From: Lepas anatifera
Lineage: Eukaryota > Arthropoda > Thecostraca > Lepadidae
NCBI GenBank assembly: GCA_034440635.1
Contig: JAOTON010001574.1
Span: 673,501-737,500 of the forward strand
Direction: 5' to 3'
Length of the DNA stretch: 64,000 nt
In this document: positions 47,211 through 56,376 of the stretch, piece by piece
How the letters are laid out: each line of letters opens with the position of its first letter
Numbering within the stretch: the stretch's first letter is position 1
Position numbers and translations under genes: made by a program
Notes under the pieces: generated by a model
Database searches by the model: none
Told to the model about the DNA's origin: nothing
Seen by the model: the letters and a program-made list of their open reading frames with translations, nothing else

Positions 47211-48690
47211 GCCCGGCTGTCCTTCGCGCGATCTTTTCCCTTCGGGTGCCTCTCATGCGACTGCGCTAGCCGCCCCACCCCTCTGCTACGTTTCTGTTCC
47301 TCCCTACTATAGTTTCATCACCCAATCAACTCTCCTTCCCCGATCACCAAGGCATTTTCCAGCTCTATCAAACCGGCCGCAAACTCAACCTATCCAAGGT
47401 GATGATGTTAGAGATCGCACCTGACCAACCCCCGTCTGCGACCTGGGCTAATGCCCCACCGGCGCAGGAGAGCCGCATGACAATGTGCTGAAAGCAAACC
47501 ATATTTCCTTCTCAATGTATCTCTTCATAAGCCTGTAAGTCAGTTGTATCATTAGTTTCTTTGAAATAACTAATAAAGAGCAGGCAGTCACTCCAGATTC
47601 GAACCGGGCCTCACTGATCAAGAGACAGGGCCTCTAATCACTATACCCCCGTGCCACACCATTCAACCTCCCACTAGCCGAACACCTGTGACCCGTCAGG
47701 AGGTCACTGGCCGGTACCAATCAGCCGACAATGTCGGGGCGCTGGCGGCGGATGCTGTGTTCGTCCAGAAAAGGCACGATATAAAGGTGCTTCTAGAAGA
47801 CGAACCAAACATTATTTTGGGCTGAAAATACTTGCATCGTCGGCCTAGGATCCTAAGCTAGCTTCATGCCAAATTTAATCCACTTCCATTGATTTTAAGG
47901 ACTTGAAACCATGGTGAGACACAAAGGTGGTCCGAGAAAATTAGCACCTTGAAATACCCTTTCAGACGAATTACTCAAAAGCCGTCGGAGATAAGCGCGT
48001 AGGGTGAATGAATGAAATGACTGCAATTAATTTTCCAATTCAAGCATGTCAATTCGGAGCTTGTGAGTGACATGTGCTTGGAACCTAGAAGCTAAAAATA
48101 AAAGGTTTTCTACTAAAATTATGTTTATACGTATAAAATAATAAATTTCAAAATCACGATATCCATCTCCAAATATCAGGCGTGAGCAATGTTCTTTCAT
48201 TATCTGAAATGACAAGTCAAATCGGCGCATTAGACCACGAGATATTAAGATTTGAATTAAATGTGCAAAAATGCAGTCCTCCGGCAGAATGGCAAAAACT
48301 AGGTCAGAATTTTACGTTTTCCACTGGAAACTATGCCTAAGCACAATCAAATTCACCTAGCTGCCTCCAGGTGGCTGTCTTTAAACTAACTGAAGCGTGC
48401 CTCCTGACATTTCGAGCTTTTAAGTCGGCCGTCAAATTTCAATAGCTTTTTTACTTGTATCAGAAATACTGCGTTTTGGCGTAATAATTATTGTCAGACC
48501 AGTTCGAAATTTTTATCTTAGGTGGCCTCTGTTGCTAATTCAAAAGGAGGAAAATTTCAAGTTGGTCGATTAGGAAATCAAAATGAGGAAAATGAAAAAT
48601 TGAAAATATTTGTTCCAAAATTTCTTAAAAACTATATTGAATTTAGATTCGGGGCCTTAGTTTGGGCGTCTAGCGTAAACGGGCTATCAC
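47211..48690. other. Interior of giant element, largely unassigned
   Basis: AT-richer toward the right. Apart from the tRNA-like segment at 47583-47657 nothing is recognised. Confidence 0.4.
47583..47657 (-). mobile_element. tRNA-like SINE head or tRNA pseudogene
   Basis: Read on the minus strand it has an A-box-like GGTATAGTGATTAGAGG and a B box GGTTCGAATCTGG at tRNA spacing. The would-be acceptor ends (GTGGCAC... and ...GACTGCC) do not pair, so it is not a working tRNA gene. It could be the head of a SINE of another family. Confidence 0.5.
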
Positions 48691-48750
48691 CTTACACAAT
48701 TACAGAGTCCTGACATCAAAGTTGATGTCAGGGCTCTGTAATTGTGTAAG
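48691..48750. repeat. Near-perfect 60-nt palindrome
   Basis: CTTACACAATTACAGAGTCC... on the left pairs with ...CTCTGTAATTGTGTAAG on the right. The 29-bp arms have one mismatch and only AG at the centre. It would extrude as a cruciform or form a tight RNA hairpin. The loop is too short for a typical microRNA precursor. Confidence 0.95.
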
Positions 48751-48856
48751 AGCCTCTGGAGAAATCGCAATCCGCTTCGCTCCATGAATTTTGTCATGCG
48801 GCTCTGACACTGACCGAGCTTACCTATCACTGATCAACAACCGAGAAGGCTGGGTA

Positions 48857-48900
48857 CATGGACGATCCAGGATTTCGATAAGGGGAAGCGACGTCTCCGG
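48857..48900 (+). mobile_element. Possible degraded hAT terminus
   Basis: CATGGACGATCCAGGATTTCG then ATAAGGGG closely resembles the giant element's left end, CAGGGGCGGATCCAGG then ATTTTTCGCTAGGGG. No matching right end or flanking octamer was found. It may be the remnant of a sister element inserted inside. Confidence 0.4.
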
Positions 48901-49680
48901 GGGCGGTCAGACTACGATTTGGGGTCAACCTTTGGTATCATGGATCTTTGTGATGCTAATTTTGCATATTTTTGATGCCATTTGAAAAAGCCGATTAAAA
49001 AACACGTTGCCAAGAAAAGGAAGAATTTCACAAAGTGCCTCTAGTTAAGCAAGCAACAATGAAACAGGGCACCTTTTACCTGTATTACGTTTTGAAGCAG
49101 ACTTTGCGCAGAGACGGCCTTTGGAGATTTTGCGAACCAGTCGTTGCATTTTACCCTGTGTGCGCAGAGCGGATAGTGATAAATCCATAATATTATACAT
49201 AAGGCGAAACTTTTTTGCTGTTTACACTCTTGTGGGAGAGGACGCAACCGAAATTCTGCAGGTGCCTCCTGCCGATCTCTCAATGTTTTTCTTACACAGA
49301 TGACGTGGGAATTTCGCATTGCTGTCTGGACACAGCCTTTCATTAGTGGCACTGCCAAAAAAACCCTCGGCAAAATAAGTAAATGATCGAAGTCAACAGC
49401 GTATAGGGTAATCAGTAGATCCAGAATGTTTTTTAAACACATTTAAGGGATATTGGTATATGTGCTCAAAATTTGTTTCACAAGAAACATTATTTTTACC
49501 AGTCCCCTATAGGTATTCCATCGTAGCATGTTCTTGTCGCAAAAGACAACACAACTACATATCAGACGGGCACACGACCACACATCGGATGGGCATGATG
49601 GAGCAAAGTGACACCGATCGGTACCCAAAACAAACATTAAAAGAACTCGGGGCAATTGTTACCACTCAAAGCTGAGAGCT
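48901..49680. other. Interior of giant element, unassigned
   Basis: AT-rich; frame 49041-49442 (minus) has no domain. Nothing supported. Confidence 0.4.
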
Positions 49681-51650
49681 GTCCATGTGCCATGGGAGTG
49701 CCATGTTTCAGTGGGATGCCCTAAGGCTGAAAAAGATCGGTTAATCGTGAAATTGGGGCACCCGAACACGAAGTAGAGGACATCCGAAGTTGAAGGCGGT
49801 ACACGTAAAAGTGGGGCGCCCCAAGGCTAAGAAAGAACAGACAATTGTGGAAAATGGGGGCGCAGTCATGCACTATAGGGCAGTCAAAAGTGGATGAGAG
49901 CGATCAATTTTACGGTGGGCCACTTTAGAGCTAAAAGGGACGGTCAATCATGATATAGGGGTTCTGAACCACAAAGTGGAGGGCGGCCAGAGATGAATGA
50001 GGGCAGTCCACGGTGAAGTGGGGTGCTCTAAGGCTGCACAAGACCGGCCAGCAGTGGAGAAGGTTCGCACAATCATACAGAAGAGAGCGGCTAAAAATGG
50101 ATGAGGGCAGTCCATGTTACAGTGGGGCACCCTAGGGCTGAAAAGCGGTTCAGTTGTAAAAACGGGGAGCCCAGTCACAAAGTTAAGGGCGCATGTAGGT
50201 AAATGACGGTGGTCCACGTCGCAGAGGTCCGCCAAGCGCTGAAAAAGGGTGGCCAAACGTGAAATATGGGGTTCTCTACCATAAAATAGAGAGCATCTGG
50301 AGGTGAGTGAGGGGTCCACATTGAAGTGAGGCGCCCTAGATCTGCAGAGGAGCGACCAATAGTGGAGAACAGGAGAACAATCATGAAGAAGAGGGCGGCC
50401 AAAGGTAGGAACGGGCGGTCCATGCTGCAGCTGGGTGCTCTGGAGCTAAAAAGGGCGGCCAATCGTGAAATATGGGCGCCTAACCATAAAGAAGAGGGCG
50501 TCAAAAAATCGATGAGGGAGGTTCACGTTGAAGTGTGACGCCTATTAGGGACCCGGGGGCATGATATATGAGGGGGTGCTTAGGTTTATAAATGAGTCCA
50601 GCGGTGATGCAGCATGGGAGTGCCAAAAGTTCAGTGTGGTACAGTGGTACACCCTGTGGGACGCCGGTGATCTATAGCCGGGGAAAGTGTGGTGAGTTAG
50701 TCAGTTAGTTATTTGGGCTTTCGGGGTGAGGGATGGTAATGGTGATAGTGCATCGGGGGGACGCTGATACTTCACCGAGGCGATACCGAGACTGGAGTTA
50801 TGGATACCGATGCTGCAGGCAAGGGGCGCCTGCGGTACATAGGCGTGGAACCGTCAGTTGAGCGTCTGTGGGAGCAAATAATCCATCATAGGGACACTGG
50901 TAGGGTAACAACAGGGTAGAAGGGGGTACACGAATAGGGCACTGGTTGGGCAACAGGGAGGAGAAGACGGTGCATGGAAAGAGCGCTGACAGCGCAATTT
51001 GGTCATCAAGGAGAAACCGAAGCTGAAGTTTGGAGCTTCCGGTGATACAGCTTGGGGGTACTTGCATTCAGTGAAATTTGTGGGAGCTGTCAAGGGTAGG
51101 CGCTGGTAAGACAACGGGCCACGTTTGGGATGCAAGAAATGCAAAGTAAAGAGAAGCTGCATGGGGTTTCTGGCAGGGATGTGTTTGGGAGGGGGTGCGT
51201 TCATGGAGCTAACGATAGGCACCCATCATGCACCATGGAGGCGGTGGAGGCACAGGGCATGCTGTCAAAAAATGGGGCGCCCATAGTGGCGCGTGGCGGG
51301 GGTAGAGGGGGAGTGCTGGGCGCCGGTAGAGCAAAAGTAAGATACCAATGATGCATCAACTAATCAGCAGAAATGTGTGAGCGCCTATAGTGAAGTGTGG
51401 GGGCACCAATGGAGTGACAGAAAAGCACCAATGTGTACCATGGGGGCCGCCAGACCGAGCAGTTTGTCGAAATTTGGGGGCACTCCCGATGAGCCCACGG
51501 CGGGAGATGAAGGCGCCGGTGGAGCATAGCACAGGTACCAATGATTCATTATGGGGGCGCCAGTGATACAGACCGATGTGTCAAAAGATGGTGGAAAGAG
51601 GCGGGGGAGGGCGCCCATAAAGCTAAAAGCAGACAACAATAATGCATCAT
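49680..51650 (+). repeat. Diverged part of complex minisatellite
   Basis: Recurring phrases such as GGGCRGTCCA..GTTGCAGTGGGG, GCCCTAGGGCTGAAAAG, GGCGGCCAAT..GTGAAAT and GGGGGCRCC appear every roughly 50-70 bp but with strong divergence. The pattern grades rightward into the well-conserved GGGGCGCC array after about 51.65 kb. All long frames through it (mainly minus strand, proline- and histidine-rich) are repeat artefacts. Confidence 0.75.
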
Positions 51651-53328
51651 AAGAGTGGGGCTCGAGTGGTATAGGAGGTGCTGTTGAAAGGTGAAGACCC
51701 CCTCAATGGGGCATGGGGGCGCAGTTTGAGATTGAAAAGAAACGCACCAATTATGCACCATGGAGGCGCCAGTGGTATAGAGGGGATTTTCCTAAGGTGG
51801 GGGCGCCCGTAGTGAAAAGTGGGGGCGCCGTTGGAGTGCACAGAAGACACCAATGATGCCCAATGGGGATGCCGGTGGTAGATGCGGCGTTTCAACACAT
51901 GGGGCGCCCACAGTGACGCGTGGGGGCGCCGTTGGAGCAAAAATGAGACATCAATGCTGCACCATGGAGGCGCCAGTGGTATAGAGTGGATTTGCCTAAG
52001 GTGGGGGCGCCCGTAGTGAAAAGTGGGGGCGCCGGTGGAGTGCAAAGAAGACACCAATGATGCCCAATGGGGATGCCGGTGGTAGATGCGGCGTTTCAAC
52101 ACATGGGGCGCCCACAGTGACGCGTGGGGGCGCCGTTGGAGCAAAAACGAGGCATCAATGCTGCACCATGGAGGCGCCAGTGGTATAGGGTGGATTTCCC
52201 TAAGGTGGGGGCGCCCGTAGTGAAAAGTGGGGCGCCGGTAGTACATCGTGGAATGCCACGAAGTGGAAGAGTTCACGATGAGGCTTGGGGGCGCCGGTGG
52301 AGTGAAGCGAAGGCTCCATGGTGCCCCATGGGGGCGCCAGTGGTATAGAGCGGATTTTTAGAAGGTGGGGGCGCCCATAGTAGGGAGTGGGGATCCAGTA
52401 GTACATAGCGGGGAGAGAGGGGCTCTACTTGTGTAAAACGGGTTGGTAAAAGATGAAGAACCCCTCGTTGATGCATGGGGGCGCCATTTGAGCAAAAAGG
52501 CACCAATGATGTACCACGGGGGCGCCAATGGTAAAGAGCGGCTCTAAAAAGCAGAGGCGCCCACGGTGAAGCGTGGGGGCGCGCCGGTGGAGTGCACAGA
52601 AGACACCAATGATGCCCAATGGGGATGCCGGTGGTACATGCGGGGTTTCAGCACATGGGGCGCCCACAGTGACGCCTGGGGGACGCCGTTGAAGTACAAA
52701 CGAGACATAAATGCTGCACCATGGAGGCGCCAGTGGTATAGAGCGGATTTTCCGAAGGTTGGGGGCGCCCGTAGTGAGGATTGGGGCGCCAATAGTTTAT
52801 AACGGGATGCCAAGAAGTGGGAGAGCCCACGATGAGGCTTGGGGGGCGCCAGTGGAGTGAAGCGAAGGCACCAATGATGCACCAGGGGAGGGGGAGCGAC
52901 GGTGGTATAGAGCATTTTGTTAGAGGGTGGGGGCGTCCGTAGTGGGGAGTGGGAATCCAGTAGTACATAGCGGGGAGAGAGAGTGGGGGCTCACTGGTAT
53001 AAAACGGGCTGGTTAAAGGTGAAACCCCCTCAGTGAGGCACGGGGGCGCCATTTGAGCAAAAAGGCACCAATAATGTACCACGGGAGCGCCAATGGTGAA
53101 GATCGGCTCTAAAAAGCAGAGGCGCTCACGGTAAAGCGTGGGGCACCGGTGAAGTACACAGAAGACACTAATGATGCCCAATGGGGGTGCCAGTGGTACA
53201 TGAGGGTACCAAAAGGTGGGGCGCCCACAGTGACGTGTGGGGACGCCGTTGGAGCTAAAAATGAGACATCAATGCTGCACCATGGAGGCGCCACTCATTG
53301 GACCACTTATTGCACCATGGAGGCGCCA
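51650..53328 (+). repeat. Conserved GGGGCGCC minisatellite, left block
   Basis: Monomers of about 45-65 bp each carry GGGGCGCC. They occur as recognisable variants: one with GGAGCAAAAACGAGACATCA, one with CACCATGGAGGCGCCAGTGG, one with AGAGCGGATTTTCCGAAGG, one with AGTGAAGCGAAGGCACCAATG. These are ordered into higher-order units; the ACGAGACATCAATG landmark recurs at spacings of about 204, 553 and 561 bp. The block ends where the LINE begins. Confidence 0.93.
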
Positions 53329-54333
53329 CCACCGGACCAGGACCTACTTATTGGACATCTCAACATTCAATCGCTTCGAGGACATCTTCCAGAACTTCGA
53401 AACGACATCAGCCAAACCTATGGATTCGACTTGCTGTATCTAAATGAAACCTGGCTGTCACCGGAAATTCCTGATCGCCTTCTTCAAATTGAAGGGTACA
53501 AAATTCTACGAAGAGATCGACCCACCAACTTGAAACTTCCGAAGGGGAAAGGCGGTGTCGCCGTATATGCCAACGACTCCCTACAGTGCGAACTGCTACC
53601 GACTCCGCGCACAGCAGTCCACGGCAGCAATCTCGAAGCTATTTGGACAACCGTCAAAGTAAGCAACAGTGTGAAGTACATAGTTTGTTCTGTTTACCGA
53701 GTGCCAAACAATACTCTTAATCAGCTGACAAAGGATTTAGACGATTTTGAGTCACAACTTCAGATCATGTTTGGGAAATATGTTGATTTCAAGTTTGTCC
53801 TCACCGGTGATTTTAACCACTGCTTGCGTAAGGAACAGCGTGAGTGTAGGCCTCAGTTGCGACAGTTATTTGAAAATTACGGATTCAGCATTGTTAATAC
53901 AACTCGTAATACTTACCGACCAGCTGGTACCATTCTTGATGTTATTGCCACAAACTGTCCTGAACGTGTCCGTCGGAGCGGCGTGACCAGGTGTCATTTC
54001 GGTGGACCGCATGACTTTACGCGCATTTTACTGCGCGGCCCCGACGCACAGACGCGACAAGTAGCTTGCAGGCAAAAGAAACGATGTTTAGCGCGCGTAG
54101 ATGTTGATGAATTTCAGGTGCGGATTTCCTCGATCGACTGGTCGCCTATGCTGATGTGTGCATCGCCTGATATTAAGTGGCAAATCTTTAAAAGAGCCTT
54201 TTTGCTTCAGTTGGATCGTGTTGCCCCCTCCGCTCTGTCCCGGCTCGTAAGCCGGTCGTGTTGCCACTCACACACCATACACGGCAGATCATTCACCAGA
54301 GGCAACTCGCACTGGTCCGGGGATCTCGTCTAG
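53317..54333 (+). CDS. LINE endonuclease domain (frameshifted at its end)
   Basis: Encodes the exonuclease-endonuclease-phosphatase (APE-type) domain that nicks target DNA for reverse transcription. Visible motifs counted from the ATG at 53317 are HLNIQSL (Asn 16), LNETWL (Glu 44), CSVYRVPN, LTGDFN (Asp 165) and LDVIATN. The closing SDH motif appears as GPHDF near residue 231, so the usual catalytic Asp before His looks replaced by Pro, which would impair cleavage. Meaningful coding ends at a C5 run (54224-54228), where the frame jumps to that of the reverse transcriptase; the rest to 54333 is out of frame. The ATG and first residues come from minisatellite sequence, so the true N-terminus is missing. 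Confidence 0.88.
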   Translation: MEAPPPDQDLLIGHLNIQSLRGHLPELRNDISQTYGFDLLYLNETWLSPEIPDRLLQIEGYKILRRDRPTNLKLPKGKGGVAVYANDSLQCELLPTPRTAVHGSNLEAIWTTVKVSNSVKYIVCSVYRVPNNTLNQLTKDLDDFESQLQIMFGKYVDFKFVLTGDFNHCLRKEQRECRPQLRQLFENYGFSIVNTTRNTYRPAGTILDVIATNCPERVRRSGVTRCHFGGPHDFTRILLRGPDAQTRQVACRQKKRCLARVDVDEFQVRISSIDWSPMLMCASPDIKWQIFKRAFLLQLDRVAPSALSRLVSRSCCHSHTIHGRSFTRGNSHWSGDLV

Positions 54334-56376
54334 AGTATAAACAATTAAACCGTTTAAGTAAATCTGCGATTCGGCGTGACTCGCGCGAATTTTTCCAACG
54401 CGAAATTTTAAGAAAAGGTCGTGCTCGATTCTGGCAAATCTTGAAACCCGTTCTGGGCAAAAAACAAACGGCCTCTATACTTCTCGACGTGACACCAGAT
54501 GTACTCAACGATTATTACGTTTCGGTAGGACCAACCACTGCTGCTTCCGTACCCGCCCCGACGATCCCCGTCCCAGTGCGACTGCCTCGCGTCACCACAT
54601 CCAGTTTCACCGTCCAGCCCATCGACATACAAACCCTACACGCCACTATACTCAGCATGAAGCCGTCCAACAACGCCGGAGGTGATGGGCTCAGCATGGC
54701 TATGTTCACTAAATTCTTTTCTTCAATTGGATTTCTCCTTCTAGATATCATTAATTCTAGTCTCCTCACTGGCCAAGTCCCAGCAGAGTGGAAACACGCA
54801 CTGATAACCCCAATTCCAAAAAGCAAATCACCAGCGAGCCCGGCCGATACGCGACCCATTACAATTTTGCCCCCACCCATGAAACTTGTCGAAAAAGTAG
54901 TCCAAATTCAACTTGTAAACTACCTCGAAAACACTCATTTGCTGTCCGATTCTCAGCACGGTTACCGACGAAATTATTCTACAGAGTCTGCTTTAAACGT
55001 GATCACTGACCGCGTCTATCGTGCCATGGACCAAGGTGAAATCAGTATTCTTGTTCTATTGGATCTGTCGAAAATGTTTGATGTGGTTCCCCACCACATC
55101 CTACTGCAGAAAATGACACTATACGGCATAGACACAGTCTGGTTTCAAAATTATTTGCAAGGCCATACTCAACAAGTTCAGATAAAATCCCCTCGTGACG
55201 GCACAATCATCAGATCTGGCTCAAAAAATAACAATATTGGAATTTTTCAAGGTGGAAGTCTCTCTTGTATACTCTGCATTCTCTTCACTAACGACCTCTC
55301 TCTTCACGTGGAAGACGACGTGACGATCACTCAGTTCGCCGACGACACTTCCGTTCTCATAACAGGCAAAAAACAAGACTTACAACATCTTATTCAACGC
55401 ATGGAAGCCATACTAAATTCCCTTCATCAATGGTTTTGTGCAAATGGCATGAAAGTAAACACGTCTAAAACACAGATGATGGTCCTGGGCACTAAAGCAA
55501 TGCTGCGAAATTTTCCTCCCGTTAGCCTCAAATTCGGAAATTCAACCATCATCGACTCGAAATTCGTGAAAAGTCTCGGCGTTCTGCTTGATCGCCACCT
55601 TGAGTTCGATCAGCACGTAAATTCAGTCACTAACAAAACCACGGGCCTTCTTATCGCCCTCACCCACATCCGCCATGTCGTGCCAGCTCAGCTCATGCCC
55701 CAAATTATTCACTCTCTAGTGCTTTCCATCGTTCGATACTGCCTCTGTGTTTACGGCTCTTGCAGCAACAGTCAGGTGCACAAAATTCAAAAAATAATCA
55801 ATTTCTGTGCCAGAGTCGTCAGCGGGCGCCGAAAGCGAGACCACATTTCCGACGTTGTTGAACGACTCAAGTGGCTGGACGCCAAACACCTCATCCAGTA
55901 TCACACTGCATGTTCCGTACACAAAATCATATACACTCGCACACCACCACAAATAGTACACACAATAGGTCCTCCACGCAGCACAATACACAGCCACGCA
56001 ACGCGCCGGTCAGCGGAGCTGTCCCTGCCGCGAATCCGCACGGAGGCAGGCCGACGTCGGCTTGCGTACCGGGGGGCAGCTCTGCTGAACGAGCTGGACA
56101 TCGGAGGGGACATGCCGTTCAAACCCACTTTGAGGGCCCTGCTAATAGAGAGGCAGTGGGGAGGCTTTCGTCAGCGCTAGTTTTATGTATGTTGTGCGCG
56201 GTTCGTGTGCCTGTGTGTGATCTGATCTTATTTTTATGGTATGCTTTTATCCTTTACTTTTATCGTTAATTTTACCTACCATGTCTTACCATATGACGTG
56301 GAAACGTGAAAAACCACCTACTTGTTTTACCAATGTGTGGACGTTTCCAAATACATTCTGATTCTGATTCTGATTC
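53329..56376 (+). mobile_element. Non-LTR retrotransposon (LINE), 5'-truncated
   Basis: About 3.05 kb with an apurinic-type endonuclease frame, a reverse transcriptase frame, a roughly 175-bp 3' UTR and a short tail (ATTCTG)3ATTC at 56355-56376. It lacks ORF1 and a 5' UTR: the endonuclease motif starts within about 35 bp of the left junction, so it is truncated. It interrupts the minisatellite. The right flank resumes mid-monomer at CAGTGGTATAGAGCGG, and only a CCA-sized overlap, not a longer target duplication, is visible. Domain order and tail suggest the Jockey/CR1/L2 group; the exact clade is not determined. Confidence 0.93.
54228..56180 (+). CDS. LINE reverse transcriptase
   Basis: Continues the polyprotein in a shifted frame, without its own ATG. 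Counting from the GTG at 54258 (640 codons to the stop), it shows a linker (HHTRQIIHQRQLALVRGSRL), the RT finger region (PADTRPITILPPPMKLVEKV), motif A LDLSKMFDVVPHHILL (Asp 269, 55062), QGGSLSCILCILFTNDL in place of the usual PQGSILGP, and the catalytic FADDTSVL (from residue 360, 55335). A thumb and C-terminal region without RNase H follow. The catalytic Asp residues are intact and there are no internal stops. The unusual IFQGGSLSC stretch may be private or degenerate. It would copy its RNA at a nicked target, but this copy is probably dead because of the upstream frameshift and truncation. Confidence 0.93.
   Translation, partial: LRSVPARKPVVLPLTHHTRQIIHQRQLALVRGSRLEYKQLNRLSKSAIRRDSREFFQREILRKGRARFWQILKPVLGKKQTASILLDVTPDVLNDYYVSVGPTTAASVPAPTIPVPVRLPRVTTSSFTVQPIDIQTLHATILSMKPSNNAGGDGLSMAMFTKFFSSIGFLLLDIINSSLLTGQVPAEWKHALITPIPKSKSPASPADTRPITILPPPMKLVEKVVQIQLVNYLENTHLLSDSQHGYRRNYSTESALNVITDRVYRAMDQGEISILVLLDLSKMFDVVPHHILLQKMTLYGIDTVWFQNYLQGHTQQVQIKSPRDGTIIRSGSKNNNIGIFQGGSLSCILCILFTNDLSLHVEDDVTITQFADDTSVLITGKKQDLQHLIQRMEAILNSLHQWFCANGMKVNTSKTQMMVLGTKAMLRNFPPVSLKFGNSTIIDSKFVKSLGVLLDRHLEFDQHVNSVTNKTTGLLIALTHIRHVVPAQLMPQIIHSLVLSIVRYCLCVYGSCSNSQVHKIQKIINFCARVVSGRRKRDHISDVVERLKWLDAKHLIQYHTACSVHKIIYTRTPPQIVHTIGPPRSTIHSHATRRSAELSLPRIRTEAGRRRLAYRGAALLNELDIGGDMPFKPTLRALLIERQWGGFRQR

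Noticed and set aside
47583..47657. Functional tRNA gene
   Set aside because: A and B boxes are present but the acceptor ends do not pair; treated as a SINE head or pseudogene.
51647..52276. 209-aa minus-strand frame with repeated HASLWAPHV / HRHPHWASLV peptides
   Set aside because: It lies wholly in the minisatellite. The peptide repeats mirror the DNA monomers, similar frames appear in several phases, and there is no domain or independent coding signal.
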